Source: Paragorgia papillata
Taxonomy: Eukaryota > Cnidaria > Anthozoa > Scleralcyonacea > Coralliidae
NCBI GenBank assembly: GCA_035771165.1
Contig: JAWNZC010000001.1
Coordinates: 2,970,001-3,034,000 of the forward strand
Length of the DNA stretch: 64,000 nucleotides
Direction of reading: 5' to 3'
A program made the position numbers and the translations under genes. Positions 41,035 to 53,167 of this stretch are shown in pieces (the stretch's first letter is position 1; each line of letters starts with the position of its first letter). The notes below the pieces were generated by a model, which was given only the letters and a program-made list of their open reading frames with translations, did no database searches and was not told the DNA's origin.

Positions 41035-41233
41035 AACTTAACTTAACTTAACTTAACTTAACTTAACTTAACTTAACTTAACTTAACTTAACTTAACTTA
41101 ACTTAACTTAACTTAACTTAACTTAACTTAACTTAACTTAACTTAACTTAACTTAACTTAACTTAACTTAACTTAACTTAACTTAACTTAACTTAACTTA
41201 ACTTAACTTAACTTAACTTAACTTAACTTAACA
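41035..41233. repeat. (TTAAC)n pentanucleotide array
   Basis: About 40 almost perfect units of AACTT/TTAAC, ending abruptly at the LINE coding sequence. Confidence 0.95.
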
Positions 41234-42677
41234 GCGCGACAGCATAATATCTATCCACGTTAGATTCCATCTACAAGAGATCGTTAATCACTGTCAGCAT
41301 GGTTTTACTCCCGGGAAATCCTGCACTACTCAACTTATCCAAGTTGTAGATTCAATTGGTAAACTTCTCGATCAAGGAGAGCAGATAGATGTGGTTTATC
41401 TTGATATGTCTAAGGTATTCGATAAAGTGAACCACAATAAAATGATCGATAAACTCCGTAGTTTTGGATTCAACGATGGCCTGCTATCTTGGTTCCAATC
41501 TTATCTTCACCATCGTCGACAACAAGTCACAGTGTTAGGATCAACATCTCCGTCTAGGCCGGTGACGTCTGGAGTACCACACGGATCTATCTTGGGCCCA
41601 ATCCTGTTCCTACTTTACGTCAATGATCTACCCGACGCAATATCCTCGTCTACAATTGCGACTTTTGCTGACGATACCAAATTGTTCAAGTGCATATCGT
41701 GTGAAGCAGACAACACTCTCTTGCAAGAAGATCTGAACAATATAAATGACTGGTCCTCGTCTTCTGATCTTCTGTTTAATCAGACTAAATGTAAAGTTCA
41801 GACAATATCTCGGAAAAGAAAACCAATTATGACCTCGTACTCCATGGGCAACACGCAGCTCGACCACTGTATCCAAGAACGAGACCTTGGAGTGTGGATC
41901 TCGTCTGATTTATCGTGGAAGAAGCAGGTTGAATCACAGCGTACGAAAGCCAACCAGATCTTGGGGTACGTGAAGAGAACAACAAAAAGCGTAAAATCTC
42001 TTACCACAAGACGAACAATCTATCTGGCAATTGTTCGTGCTCATCTTGGTTACGCGACGCAAGTTTGGGCGCCTCAAACTGTAGAGCTCATTAAGAACAT
42101 TGAACGGGTTCAGCGACGCGCAACTAAATATATTCTCCACCTACCATTTAACCGCGACGTCTCATACAAAGACAGATTAATTCAAACTAATCTAATCCCA
42201 GTAACTTACTGGCATGAGTACTTGGACATGGTATTTTTCTTCAAAATTCTCAATAAACTTATTTATTTGGACAAGACCTCCTTACCGAAACCAAAGACAT
42301 CTCAGAGACTGACACGATCTTCCAGTAAAATGGTTGGTACAACCTTTGAAGAGCGACTGTGCAGAACATCAACGTACAGCAGATCATACTTGATACGATC
42401 AACACGGATATGGAACGCGCTACCAAAGGAAATACCCCGTAACACACCTTCTCTTGCTACTTTTAAAACCATACTGAAAGAATACTACTACTCCGCTCTT
42501 TGCTCAACATTCGACCCTAACGACCCACGTACATGGAAGACAGCCTGTGTTAAGTGTAATTGTGCTCGTAGTCTATTAGTTTCCCCTTCTTGTTGTTTTT
42601 AAACCTCGCCCAATTTATTATTTATTTATTTATTTAATTATTTATTTATTTATCTATTTATTGATTTATTTATCTAT

Positions 42678-42709
<32 letters not shown>

Positions 42710-43075
42710 TTAATTAATTAATTGTTTATTTATTTATTTTCTTTATTTAAATAATTAATTAATTAATTCACAGCTTTCTTTTGGGGCGTGTGTGTGTGTG
42801 TGTGTGTGTGTGTGGGGGGGGGGGGGGGTGTTAGCGTTCTTTTTCTTTTATCTTTTACTTTAGATTCATTGTTTTTGTATTATCTTGTGCATGTGTATTT
42901 CCGTTCACTGTTAAACTTGTATGTTGTTATAATATTTGTAACAAAGGATCCGCAGTAATTGGCTTTAGCTGTTGCGGTATTCCTGCCTTGTATTACTTTT
43001 GTTGGAACAAATTGTATATATAATTAATGATATTATCAGGGCAAAGTTAAATAAAATAAAATAAAATAAATAAAA
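41234..43075 (+). pseudogene. 5'-truncated CR1/L2-like LINE with reverse transcriptase
   Basis: The frame is open from about 41241 to the stop at 42600-42602. It shows QHGFTPGKSCTTQL, VYLDMSKVFDKVNH, SGVPHGSILGPILFLLYVND, the catalytic FADD in TFADDTKLF, and C-terminal VWAPQ, ERVQRRATKYI and CVKCNCARSL. The endonuclease and the start of the RT are missing; the fragment begins at the TTAAC array. The 3' part has TTTATT runs, a TG run and a final TAAAA-type tail at 43045-43075, then module C resumes. Only ORF2 C-terminal functions could remain, so it is not autonomous. Confidence 0.85.
42612..42832. repeat. TTTA/TTAA microsatellite, TG run and G run
   Basis: TTTATTTATTTA runs to 42765, then (TG)n from 42787 and a run of 13 or more G to about 42828, all in the LINE 3' UTR. 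Confidence 0.9.
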
Positions 43076-43610
43076 ATGTCAAGTGAATTGACGTGAGATG
43101 AGTATTATTTGTTGATGCATATCTTTGGAGGGTTGCGCATGCGCTTTCTGCTGACAATGAGTGTATAAAAAGAAGCAACTTGTCCACGGGTAGCCTGCGT
43201 GCAGACGCCCAATTTTTTATCCTTCCTTGGAAAATTCGGCTCTGCGCGCCGTCGATAATCGTGTTCCAGATTATAACCAGTGAGGAACCTGACGGGAAAC
43301 TTAATCGTAGTAAAAATATTAATGCCCAACATAAATAAGAATAATACTTATTAAGAAAATGAACTAACGTTTCGTTCATTGCGCCACATGATCAGAGTGA
43401 GATAAGATACAGTTCCCTAGTTGACAATGAATAAATTAAACGTACAGAAAAAAATTATTGGGGTGAGCTCCCTGGTTAGAGAATCAAGCGCGGCGTTGTC
43501 TTTAACCATAAATTATGGTCCCTTTTCCTTATACGTGTTACAAAGTAACTGGTTTGAAACCTATGGGTATAATGGCCACCATTTTAAATATTATTTTATG
43601 TGCATCTAAA
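43076..43610 (+). repeat. module C, copy 3
   Basis: Close match to 4770-5330, directly after the LINE tail. It is the block that follows a Kelch 3' UTR elsewhere. Confidence 0.6.
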
Positions 43611-43611
43611 T

Positions 43612-43895
43612 GCGTGCTTAGGAGTCAAAGGGTTGAACATTGAGATAGGTATTTAACCCCTTGACTACCAGGGGTCTTCCCTTGAAGAGTAAAATTATCT
43701 AGCCTTAGTCAGAGTAAAATACTAAAGGTGCGTCTACATGCGTGCTTAGGAATCAAAGGGTTAAGCATTGAGATAGGTATTTAACCCCTTGACTACCAGG
43801 GGTCTTCCCTTGACGAGTAAAATCATCTTGGCGTTAGCCAGAGTAAAATACTAAAGGTGCGTCTACATGCGTGCTTAGGAGTCAAAGCGTTAAGC
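43612..43895. repeat. 128-bp tandem repeat, about two units
   Basis: Units at about 43657 and 43785; see 5334-5725. Confidence 0.85.
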
Positions 43896-44019
43896 GAGAT
43901 TGGTGTCAAATCCACATGAAATAATGCCTCTCTGATGGTCACGAGCTGGAAGACCATTGACACGAATTTTGAAGCAATAGCGGTCATGGTTAGTTAATAA
44001 CCTGCAAGCCTTACTTGAA

Positions 44020-44285
44020 GGCCTTGTCCACACGTCTCCTTTTTCGTTTGTAAACGCAATTTTTCCCCTTAGAAAAACAGAATAGAAAAACAGCGTTTTT
44101 GAAAAGTTCCCCTTCGGAGACCATCCTCGAAAAGTTCCGTTTTTCATACTCGAAAAGTTCCGTTTTTCATACTCGAAAAGTTCCGTTTTTCCTTTTCCGT
44201 TGTTCATCGTTTACGTGTGGACGGAAGTGGATCCGTGAAAAGTTGCGTTTTCAAGGAAATCCGGATACGTGTTGACGGGATCTAA
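44020..44285. mobile_element. foldback MITE, copy 3
   Basis: Arms as at 5857. The interior has a 25-bp unit ACTCGAAAAGTTCCGTTTTTC repeated in tandem near 44125-44190. Confidence 0.6.
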
Positions 44286-44451
44286 AACCGGTCATATGTA
44301 AACAAAAACTTAAATGCGAAAATTCAGACCGGTCCTTATTTAAACATTTATGTAAACATTTATGTAAACATTTTTTTAAATAAACTTATCTGAAGTGTTG
44401 AAAGTAGTGAAATTAATATAGTTTAATGTTGTTTTTCTCAGACGCCTTTTC

Positions 44452-45330
44452 ATGTTGTGTTTTGGACACATTACTGTTACTGCTGCTAAAGGTAGATGTA
44501 TAAGTGAAGAGAAAAGCCAAGAGGATAATGGATCAACCAGAAGTAAGCCAAGAAATAGTGAGTGTGATGAAAACACATTTTATTCTGGTGAAGGGCTCCG
44601 CTTGAAACGTCCGTTTTTCGTTACTAAAATTAATCTCAGCAATTCCCGCTTTTTAACTTTACTCTGTTCAAAACACTGTATACGCAACACTCTACTTTTT
44701 ACACTCTCTGGGGTTTTTCATAAACCGACTTGCTATATGTCAACTCACGTTTTAAAACAGATAAATTTTGTCTTGACACTTTAATTTCCTTTGCTGTCAC
44801 TTTTATCTTCTGCAATGGATCTAGTTTAGCTTCTAATAATTGGTTTTTGGTTTAGGTACTTGGACGAATTTCAAGAAGCAATTGTCTTCGGAATCTACAA
44901 CTGATGCTCTGAAGAATTTAGAGAAATTTACCGCTCAGTTGAACTCTGTCAAGGAATGTGTTCAAAATCTTTGAAACGACAGAGAGGCTTTACAGGCCGC
45001 GAACAAAAACGCATGAGTTCGTTTTTGGTGGAAATTTTAAAAACGTAAAAGCTCATTAGGCAGTCCTGTCAGGGCGATGATACAAGAAATGACTGTCGGG
45101 GACGTCGATGGTTCGGCTGCATGTGGTTGAAGGTCCAGTCATTGTTCTAAACAAGGATGATGTTGTTAGCCCAAGTATAGTCTGCTAGGTGTTGAATCTT
45201 TCTGTTGGACTCTTGGGAGTTGGGACACTTGGAGCGTGAACTGGATAGCCTGAAGATGGCTCTGAGTTAACAGTGCATTGTGGGATATAAAGTGAAGGAG
45301 CCAAATTTCAAGGGAGGTCAGTATCAATGA
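44452..45330 (+). pseudogene. coiled-coil protein pseudogene, copy 3
   Basis: Same pieces as at 6254 and 19718: EEKSQEDNGSTRS; GTWTNFKKQLSSESTTDALK; NDREALQAANKNA after an in-frame TGA. It has a large deletion in the EDLGGLLG piece (near 45200), and the last exon is absent; the sequence jumps to the tRNA-like pair at 45815. Confidence 0.4.
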
Positions 45331-45344
45331 ATGGTCTGTTTACA

Positions 45345-45720
45345 TGGGGAAAGGACGACCCTTCCAGAACGGCTACCCTAAAGTAATGGTTACCCGAACT
45401 TATTGCCCTTCTTTCTTTGTTTACATGAGTCATAGAGTAACTCTGGGGGTAGGATCAGTCTATCAGCTTGCTGGGGTAGACCAAGCGATAGAGCTATATT
45501 TTCGTCGTGTAAACGGTAGGTATGGATGGCCCAAGCTGTTAGCGCGCTGCCTCTCACCGCCGAAGTTAAGCCCCGTCGAATTCGGTTAGTACTTAGTACT
45601 CAAATAGATGACCACATCAGCTTTATGTGAGCATACTTGTTGGTTCTTTCCTGTGTCTCGGGGGTTTTCGCCAGGTTCTCCGGTTTTCCTCCCTCCACAA
45701 AATCAACACCATAATTATCT
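45345..45720 (-). repeat. SINE-like fragment, copy 3
   Basis: Homologous to 7240-7560 and 20690-21010. Confidence 0.45.
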
Positions 45721-45814
45721 CATGCAGTTAATTCTACGATCTAGTTTCATCAAGAGACGAGGGCTATTGGGTTCTCAGTATCTAAATACTGAATATATAA
45801 CTCTACCCTAAACC

Positions 45815-46040
45815 AGCTTTATGTTTTATTTGTTAAGTGTAACTGGGGATTTCGACGGGACTCGAACCCGCAACCTTCTCACTCGTTCCCAGGTATATAA
45901 AATACCGTAAACAACCTCGGTCTGCCATCTGAGTTCTTGTGGCTCAATGGTTAGTGCGTCTGGCTAGCATTTGGAAGATCGAGGTTCGAGTTCCTTCTAG
46001 AGCTCAGAGCTTTCTGAGTTTTAACACTCTATAAACGACA
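45815..46040. repeat. head-to-head tRNA-like SINE motifs
   Basis: Minus-strand GGTTGCGGGTTCGAGTCCCG and plus-strand TGGCTCAATGGTTAGTGCG with GAGGTTCGAGTTCC, as at 22255-22440 but without the left outer arm. Confidence 0.6.
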
Positions 46041-46403
46041 GCTTGTACTTCAAGAACTAACAAAACATTACATGGCCAAGCTGAGAGTACCATACCATAC
46101 GAACGTACAAAAAACTGTCGAGTTTCTACCTTTTCGACGTTTGGATGTGAATTTATTAAAAAGTCGAGGATTTCTTTAAATTATGAAGATATATTTATCA
46201 CAGGTTAAGTTTTCTATAGCCTCTAAATCAGGTCTCTATAGCAACGGACCAGCAACAGACTGAGAAAATGTTAAAACCAGCATATTTGTGAATGTTAACG
46301 TAAAGGCTATAAAGAATTATTTTTTTTCTTCAAAATGTTTAGCATTGTAGATTTGTGCCTAATTCTAGTTTCTTGAATGTTTGTAAAGTGACAAATTGTA
46401 ATA

Positions 46404-46707
46404 GTAAGCGAGAATTTGTGGTAACACCACGTTTATTATTTATTGCTTAGCTTTCGACCTGTTGATTCAGTCCTTCATCAGAGTAAATGTTAACATCGTG
46501 TTGGCTCACTTTTATACTGGGTTGTTTTGTATATATGACGTGAGCTAATGACGATGTTGGAATTTGCCTTGGGAATTTTCTCAAGCCAGTGAACTGCTTC
46601 ACTTCGTACTCAGAGTCTTGTTGGCGTTTGCTTTGATGATGGCCTGAGTCAACAGGTCGAAAGCTTAGCAGTTAAATAATAAGCGTGGTGTTACCAAAAA
46701 ATTTTAC
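46404..46707. repeat. inverted repeat with hammerhead-like cores, copy 2
   Basis: The left arm on the minus strand has CTGATGA, a GGACTG...CAGGTC spacer and GAAA. The right arm on the plus strand has TTGATGA, a GGCCTG...CAGGTC stem and GAAA. Both arms carry GTGGTAACACCACG-type ends. Confidence 0.6.
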
Positions 46708-46754
46708 ATACTATTTCATTGTCCTTTGTATAGCCTTCATGTTAGTGCATGCAC

Positions 46755-47060
46755 TTGACTTCACTTCACTTGTACTTTACTCCACTCTACTTTACTCTAC
46801 TTCACTTCACTCTGCTCCACCCTACTCCATTCTATTCCACTCCACTCCACTCTACTCCACCCTACTCCATTCTACTCCACTCCATTCTACTCCACTCCAC
46901 TCTACTTCACCCTACTCCATTCTACTCCACTCCACACCATTCTACTCCACTCCTCTCTACTCCACCCTACTCCATTCTTTTCCACTCCACTCTACTCCAC
47001 TCCACTCTGCTTAATCCACTCTACTTCACTCTACTTAATTCACTTCATTTCTTTCCACGG
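46755..47060. repeat. ACTCC satellite, long copy
   Basis: About 300 bp of degenerate ACTCC/ACTCT units. Overlapping long frames in two phases are repeat artefacts. Confidence 0.9.
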
Positions 47061-47064
47061 CACT

Positions 47065-48110
47065 CTACTTTCCTTTGCTTTCGTTTTGCAATGAAATTTA
47101 GTTTAGTATGGGCATGCCAAGATTCAAGAGGAGGAACAAGGAGGTACCAGTGAAAAAGGTGTTGGATTCGTTGGATATGGTGCTAGAAGGAAAGCGGAAC
47201 CGAAGATCAAGGAAGAGATGCCAGGAGAGTGTTTAAAACGATGTAGGCAGTTTATGAAACAACATAGGAATGGCGTACAAAATGGAAATGTAATAATTGA
47301 GCAGCGAACCCCATTTGGGAACAACAGCGGAAGAGAAGTAGAAGAAAACACACGATGGTGCACGTGACGTCACTCAAAATCGAGCTTGAACCGAAATGAT
47401 CTACTTACAGTCGGCCCAATCTCAAGATTATGACATTTTGACGGCAATATTTGTGAATAAAATCTACTTGTCAGTATGATTTCGTGTCTCATGTTTTGTA
47501 CCTCGTTGGATCGGTTTGAAGCGATTTGTGGCCTTTTTCTGTGTACGGAGGGAACAACAGTTACGAAGAACTCGTCATAAATTGCTTCAAATCCATTCAA
47601 CGATGTACAAAACATGAGACGACAATATATTGACAAGATAAGTAGATTTTATTCGCACAATGTTGAGATTTACAGCGACAATTAAACACAAACAGACATA
47701 GTTGATGAACAGTAACTTTTTAAGCTACGTTCAAAAAAACTCTAAGCCAGAGTAGCGTTAAACTATGTTTGATTCTTCACCTGGCTGCGTTAGGAATTTA
47801 TTTGTTAAATAAATACAAGTCCGTTTGTTTGTTTGTTTGTTTGTTTGTTTGTTTGTTTGTTTGTTTGTTTGTTTGTTTGTTTGTTTGTTTGTTTGTTTGT
47901 TTGTTTGTTTGTTTGTTTGTTTGTTTGTTTGTTTGTTTGGCCTTACCCTATGCTACGGGAAACTGCCCATATTAAGAAGGTTCTGATTGGTTTAATCACC
48001 TAACGAGCTTGGGAACGAATTGGTAATTGGCAATGTGATTGGTTATAGCGAATCAGAAAAGTCGTTTACCACTTATGGCTTGCTTTGTTTTTGAATTGCG
48101 GGCTCAATAA
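47065..48110. other. intergenic with foldback and GTTT run
   Basis: 47400-47660 is an imperfect foldback (CATGTTTTGTACCTCG ... TGTACAAAACATG). 47821-47939 is a (GTTT)n run of about 30 units. No gene supported; the poly Leu/Phe/Val/Cys frame over the run is not real. Confidence 0.6.
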
Positions 48111-48215
48111 GGCTCAATAGGTTTTATTGCAGTGTTGAAGTTGAAGCACGTTCTTCTTGGGTTGTGTAATGTATTTATTTTTCTCTTTCCTTCGCGTTAT
48201 ATGTTTTTTATGACA

Positions 48216-48606
48216 ATGTATGCACTCTACGTCTTTTATTTTGTTCTATTTTCTGTGTCTTCCTTTATTCTTTACCTTGTTTGTGGAAGGTAAGTACTGT
48301 AGAAGAGAAATTAACTTAAAACTTTAATAGTTTCTCGTCCATTTATTTTGTCACCTATGAACGCTCAGAATCGTTTTCTTTCGGATTACTAGTAGCCTAT
48401 GTTTTGCTAACCGTATCTTTTTGATCTTTTGACTTAATTCAAGTGGTTAACGTACGTTTATTGTGTATTTTCTCTTCAGACTGCTTGCGAGACTTCTGGA
48501 ATTGATAGCCAAAAATGTGTTGAAAGTTCACGTGGAAATTAAAAGAGCTCATTTTTTTTGCACTAAGTGGAATAAAGATTACAACATGACAGCAGCAACT
48601 AAAACA
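48216..48606 (+). pseudogene. two-exon small hydrophobic protein fragment, copy at 48 kb
   Basis: Exon 1 48216-48289 (MYALYVFYFVLF..., donor GTAAGT), exon 2 48480-48606. As at position 36, eight T residues after GAGCTCA shift the frame within exon 2, and ACATGAC is added near 48585. Shares the T8 allele with the copy at the window start, in line with the large duplication. Confidence 0.45.
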
Positions 48607-48649
48607 GTGAGTAATGAAAATAATGTAGCTTCAAATATGTTGTAAAATA

Positions 48650-48920
48650 ACATTAAATAAATACATGTAAATAGATAAAAAAAATAATAAATGGATAAAT
48701 AGATAAGTCATTAAATAAATACAGTAGATGGATAAATAGATAGATAAATAGATAAATTATCTAATAAATTAATTAAATAATAAATAAGTAAATGAATATA
48801 TAAATAAGAAAATGCAAAAATTAATAAATAAATACATAAATAGATAAAAAATACTGCATGAATAGATAAATAAATACAAACATAAATAGATAAATGTATA
48901 AGTAAATAAATACTGTATAA
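48650..48920. repeat. AT-rich TAAA/GATA microsatellite
   Basis: Near-identical to 200-471. Confidence 0.9.
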
Positions 48921-49427
48921 GGGGCCATACACAAAATATGTGACGCTTCGGGGAGTAGGGGGGGGGGGTTGAACAATCACATAATGTCACAAGGGGGGAG
49001 GGGGTATCACAAAGCACTGTCATGTGACAGAGAGGCTGAAATTAAACATGACATGTTAATGTTGATGATAATTTATTGTAGAGTAGCAAATCCTCATTCT
49101 ATACCAGGAACAATGATATATTGGAGCTAGCATGAAGTATTTACTGTGAAAGTGAAGTGATCACTGACACTGTAGAGGTAATGAGTTTGTGGACACCAAT
49201 GGCCTTATTGTCAATGAACGAGCAAGGAATGTAGTGATTAATGTAAATAGTGTCCCTGTGAGAACGATGAAATAAAGGCTGATTAGTTTTGGGGGGGGGG
49301 GGGGGGGTTGGCTCAGAGTCGTGTAATTTTTGATGGGGGGTAATGCCAACCGTCACAGATTGCCACAGGGGGGTAGGGGGAGTCAAAAATCGGCAAAAAA
49401 AGCATCACATATTTTGTGTATGGCCCC
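48921..49427. mobile_element. PIF/Harbinger-like MITE, copy 2
   Basis: Same element and same TAA site as 472-972, so it was carried by duplication, not inserted twice. The internal G run has grown to about 17. Confidence 0.85.
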
Positions 49428-49770
49428 TAAATAGATAAGTAAATAAATAGATAAATAAACAAATAGATAAATAAATGAAACTACTTATACTATTAATTTT
49501 GACTATGTTCCTTTTGTTGTATATTTTTGAGGGTTTTTTTTGGTGTGCAAAAATTTAGAAAATTTTTTCAAAAGTCTTTTATTGGGCAGCAATTAGTCAG
49601 CAATAAATGTCATATTTTATACTGTACAATATATGATGTGAGGCATCTCGACCTTGGTATTTGCTCTGCTGAAGGTCTGAGTCAACAGGTTGACAGCTCA
49701 GCAATAAATTTCCACTTCTGTTATATGCAATTTGTCACCTTGCAAATATTCAAATAATTAATAAAAAATT

Positions 49771-49786
49771 AATTGATAAATTGATT
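49771..49786. other. hAT excision footprint
   Basis: AATTGATA followed directly by AATTGATT. These are both target duplications of the 1324-2499 insertion with the element gone and the last base of the left copy changed from T to A, the usual hAT scar. Confidence 0.8.
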
Positions 49787-49789
49787 GAT

Positions 49790-50828
49790 ATTGGAAATTG
49801 ATATGAGATACATTTTTGTATCTGACTGCTGACCAGAAGGTTGTGGATTTCAGTCTTGGTTTGAAACTCAGTATAATACTGTAGCTTGAAGAACATTTCC
49901 ACCAATTCTCATTGTATATATACATATTATATACATGTATATCATCATACTTGCACTTAGCAGTATGTATGTTATACATCAAATTCAAGTAATATGTCTA
50001 AATCATCTGAGTCTGAGTACCTCAATAGTTAGAGCGTCTCACCGGTGTTCAGAAGCTATTTCTATTATTTCTGATATAAAAAATGTATTAATAACACCAT
50101 AAATCCATAATAAGGAATTGGTATGGTAAATGTTGACATGACAAATCCGACAGAGCATTAAACGGTAAACATTTTAAGTTATAATTACACAATATGAGCG
50201 GCTGAACTGTATGAGCATTTTTAACTCAAGCTTAATATACGACTTATTCTATTCACACATCTACCTGTTCAGGTTTATCAACAATCTTTGATATATAAGC
50301 TGTTTAAGCTGAGAAAATTGATCTGAATGTTTATGTAAATCAGGACGAATTTGTATCCGATAATTTACAACACCTGATTAAACATTAATTTCTTTTAAAT
50401 ATTTTTCATTAATTATTAATGAATTGGATAATGTACATTACTGTACATGTATGATTGACATCTCAACAGATTTTAATTTGTCAAATGTGGCTTTTTCGTG
50501 CTTTCCCAACTTCTCGCGTGCACTCCGTAACTCGATGAGGCACGGCAAACCATGAACCATTTCTTAAGTCTGTCAAAATCACATCCGGTAAGAAGTCGAC
50601 GTCACGACCTTTTAATCACGAGACTCTTCTGTATTTAGTTTCAATCAGATTATTCTTGTCTCGCAGAGGTAAAGTGAAAGTCAAATAGCGTGTCGAAATC
50701 TTCGTTACAGAAGGTCTGTTGATCTAAACGAGTCATTCAGTGAACGATATTCTTTTAATTAGTAACACAGAGTTGCAATGTAAGCAAGAGAACCTGGCTT
50801 TGGTATTTAAAAGCCAAAAGAAGTTAAG
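49790..50828 (+). promoter_or_regulatory. class I leader and 5' UTR of G7
   Basis: Near-identical to 2510-3308. Leader ATG at 50552 (MNHFLSLSKSHP), donor GTAAGAAG at 50588, acceptor TTGTCTCGCAG ending at 50666 (79-bp intron). A splice from the same donor to the AG at 51076-51077 would join the leader ATG in frame to LNIRCDYF and skip the RING. Confidence 0.55.
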
Positions 50829-52447
50829 ATGGCATCATATGATCAAGGTTATGAGGACGACCGGTTTGAAAGTCCGGTTAGTCAAAACTTTCACTGTCCA
50901 ATTTGTCTCAACGTGTTCAAAGAACCAGTCATGTGCCAGAGAAACCAGCACTTTTTCTGTCGGTCTTGCATCACGCGACATCTGGAGAACTCGCCGACAT
51001 GTCCTTCCTGTATGGAAGAACTCACATTGGAAACATTAACTCAAGCTCCACGAATCTTGACGGGGTGTCTGTCTGAGCTGAATATTCGTTGTGATTATTT
51101 CAACAGAGGCTGTCGTGAGCTTGTGCAGCTGGGAGATCTTGAAAGTCACGTCAAAGATTGTGGGTTCACTCCAGTGGTGTGTTCCAACGAAGGATGTCTT
51201 GTAGAGATCAACAAACGAGATCGAACTCACCACGAGACAGAAATGTGTGAGTTCAGAAAGGTGAAATGTCATACCTGCGCCGAGACGAGACAGGAGATGG
51301 ATAAAGTACAGACGAATTTGATGGCAGTACAGAAGGAAATAGCGGAACTGAAAATGAATCAGAAGACAACACATGATAAGCTGGATAAGCTGGATGGAAT
51401 GGAGATGAACTTGAAAGTAGTAAATGACAAGCTTGAGGACAATAAAAAGAATTTGGCGGAAATGAAGGAAAAGCTGGCAACACTACCAGATCAAATACGT
51501 GGTATTCAAACAATGCAAGAGAAAATGATGGAAGAAACGAAAACTGAGAGAGAGAAAGCGAAACCTAATGTAGTCATTGCAGGCGGTTTTAATAAGCACG
51601 AAACGGGAAATTCCGCCGAATCTTTCAACTGGTCTAAGAAGTCGTGGACACAACTGCAACAAACCAAAGAACATCGCACAGGAGTATCTTCATTTGTTTA
51701 TAAAAAACAAATTATTCTCACGGGGGGTTCGCTGGCAATGGTTTTTCTGATACCATGGAAAGTGTAAACATCAGCCCGGATATGGATTCCACACAATGGT
51801 TGGATTTTCCAGCCAAACTTCCTGGCAAGTTGTATGGACACAGCAGTGTAGTTTATAATGGACGGTTGATAGTAATAGGAGGGTATGATGTCAGTGAACG
51901 TAAAGACTCTGACAGTATTCATGAAGTTTCACTCAATCCTCCTTATACCAATAAGATGTTAACTAGAATGCAAGAACCCATTGTGTATCATGGTGCAGAA
52001 TTATTCAACGACAAAATTTTTATTGTTGGAGGAAGTAGAATCATTGACTCTAAAGATAGTGTTGATAGTGTGGTAATGTACGATATTAACAAGAATGAAT
52101 GTAAAGAAATGGCACCACTTCCTTTTGCTGTGTCTAAAATGGCAACAGTAAGTTGGGGTGATAATGTAATTGTAATAGGCGGTGTTGACAAAGATGGTGA
52201 AGAGTTAAATACTGTTGTTATTTATAATGTTCAGACAGAAAAGAGTCATATGTTACCTGCAATGAAATATAAGAGGGGAGGATGTGCGGCGGTTGTTACT
52301 GGGAATGCCATTGTTGTAATGGGTGGGCTAGATGAGCAACGAAACTTACTTAAGTCAGTTGAATCATTCAGTTTTGATCGCTATTCATGGGAGGAACTTC
52401 CCCCAATGAATGACGCCCGATGGTTGGCTACTGCTGTAGCTTGGTAG
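50829..52447 (+). pseudogene. G7: RING/TRAF/Kelch gene with frameshift in blade 2
   Basis: Frame 1 (50829-51767) encodes the RING, both TRAF fingers, the coiled coil and blade 1, then runs out after 312 aa. Frame 2 (from 51755 to 52447) encodes the rest of the propeller. The break is at the G tract 51722-51727: six G here where G1, G4, G6 and G8 have seven, at the codons for the Thr-Gly-Gly of blade 2. The coiled coil lacks a short KEIEG segment. Either a one-base loss inactivated the propeller, or this is a homopolymer sequencing error. The translated 312-aa product would keep ligase domains but lose substrate binding. Confidence 0.8.
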
Positions 52448-52544
52448 ATATTTTAGAGTGTTATTATAAGAACTAGTTTTACTCAATTTGTAAGATCAAT
52501 TTTTTGTATTGTTTGAATAAAGTTTTTGTAAAAAATGGTCAAGT

Positions 52545-53165
52545 GAAGTGAGATGAGTATTTTTTTATGCATTTCTTTGCCGTATGTTCATTCTGGTTAC
52601 TATATGTGTAGAAAGGAAGCAAGGTTATAAGTCCATGTCTTAGATGCACCAATTCCTGGGTTAGTGTTAGCGTTTGTGTTGTGGTCAGGCCTACATGAAG
52701 TACCAGGTTTATTTTGAACATGAATCAACCGGAAGCAACTTGTGCACGAATAACCTGCCCAACCCACGTAACCGGGTTGGTTGTCTAAAGTGGCACTAAA
52801 ACGAAAAAATCGTGAATCTAGTATTGATACCAGTAAACTATAATTTCCAAATGAGGAATACCGGCGTTTTCAGTTTCTCAAAATATTGTCTCGTTCTCGA
52901 GATATTTAAGTTTCTGAAACATGTAAATTAGACGCCTCGTGACGTCATTTACTCACACAGGTTAAAATAAGATTTACAAAATGAGTAATATATCGCACAA
53001 GTATAGTTATCATAAAAGTGCACTCCACTGTGCGCATCGTGTTGTTGCTGCGGAAACCGTTCAGAAACACGATCATTTTTACAAAAAAATTAAAATATTA
53101 ATTTTATGTTTCTTTTCAAAATAATATGATAATTGAAACATTAGAAATACAATATCTGTGGGTCT
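52545..53165 (+). repeat. module D fragment and unassigned DNA
   Basis: 52560-52770 matches the start of module D. 52780-53165 has no match in the window and no gene. Confidence 0.5.
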
Positions 53166-53167
53166 AT

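Noticed and set aside
41035..41233. Telomeric repeat
   Set aside because: TTAAC is not the TTAGGG-type repeat expected in cnidarians and the array is internal.
47769..47975. VCLF-repeat peptide
   Set aside because: Translation of a (GTTT)n run.
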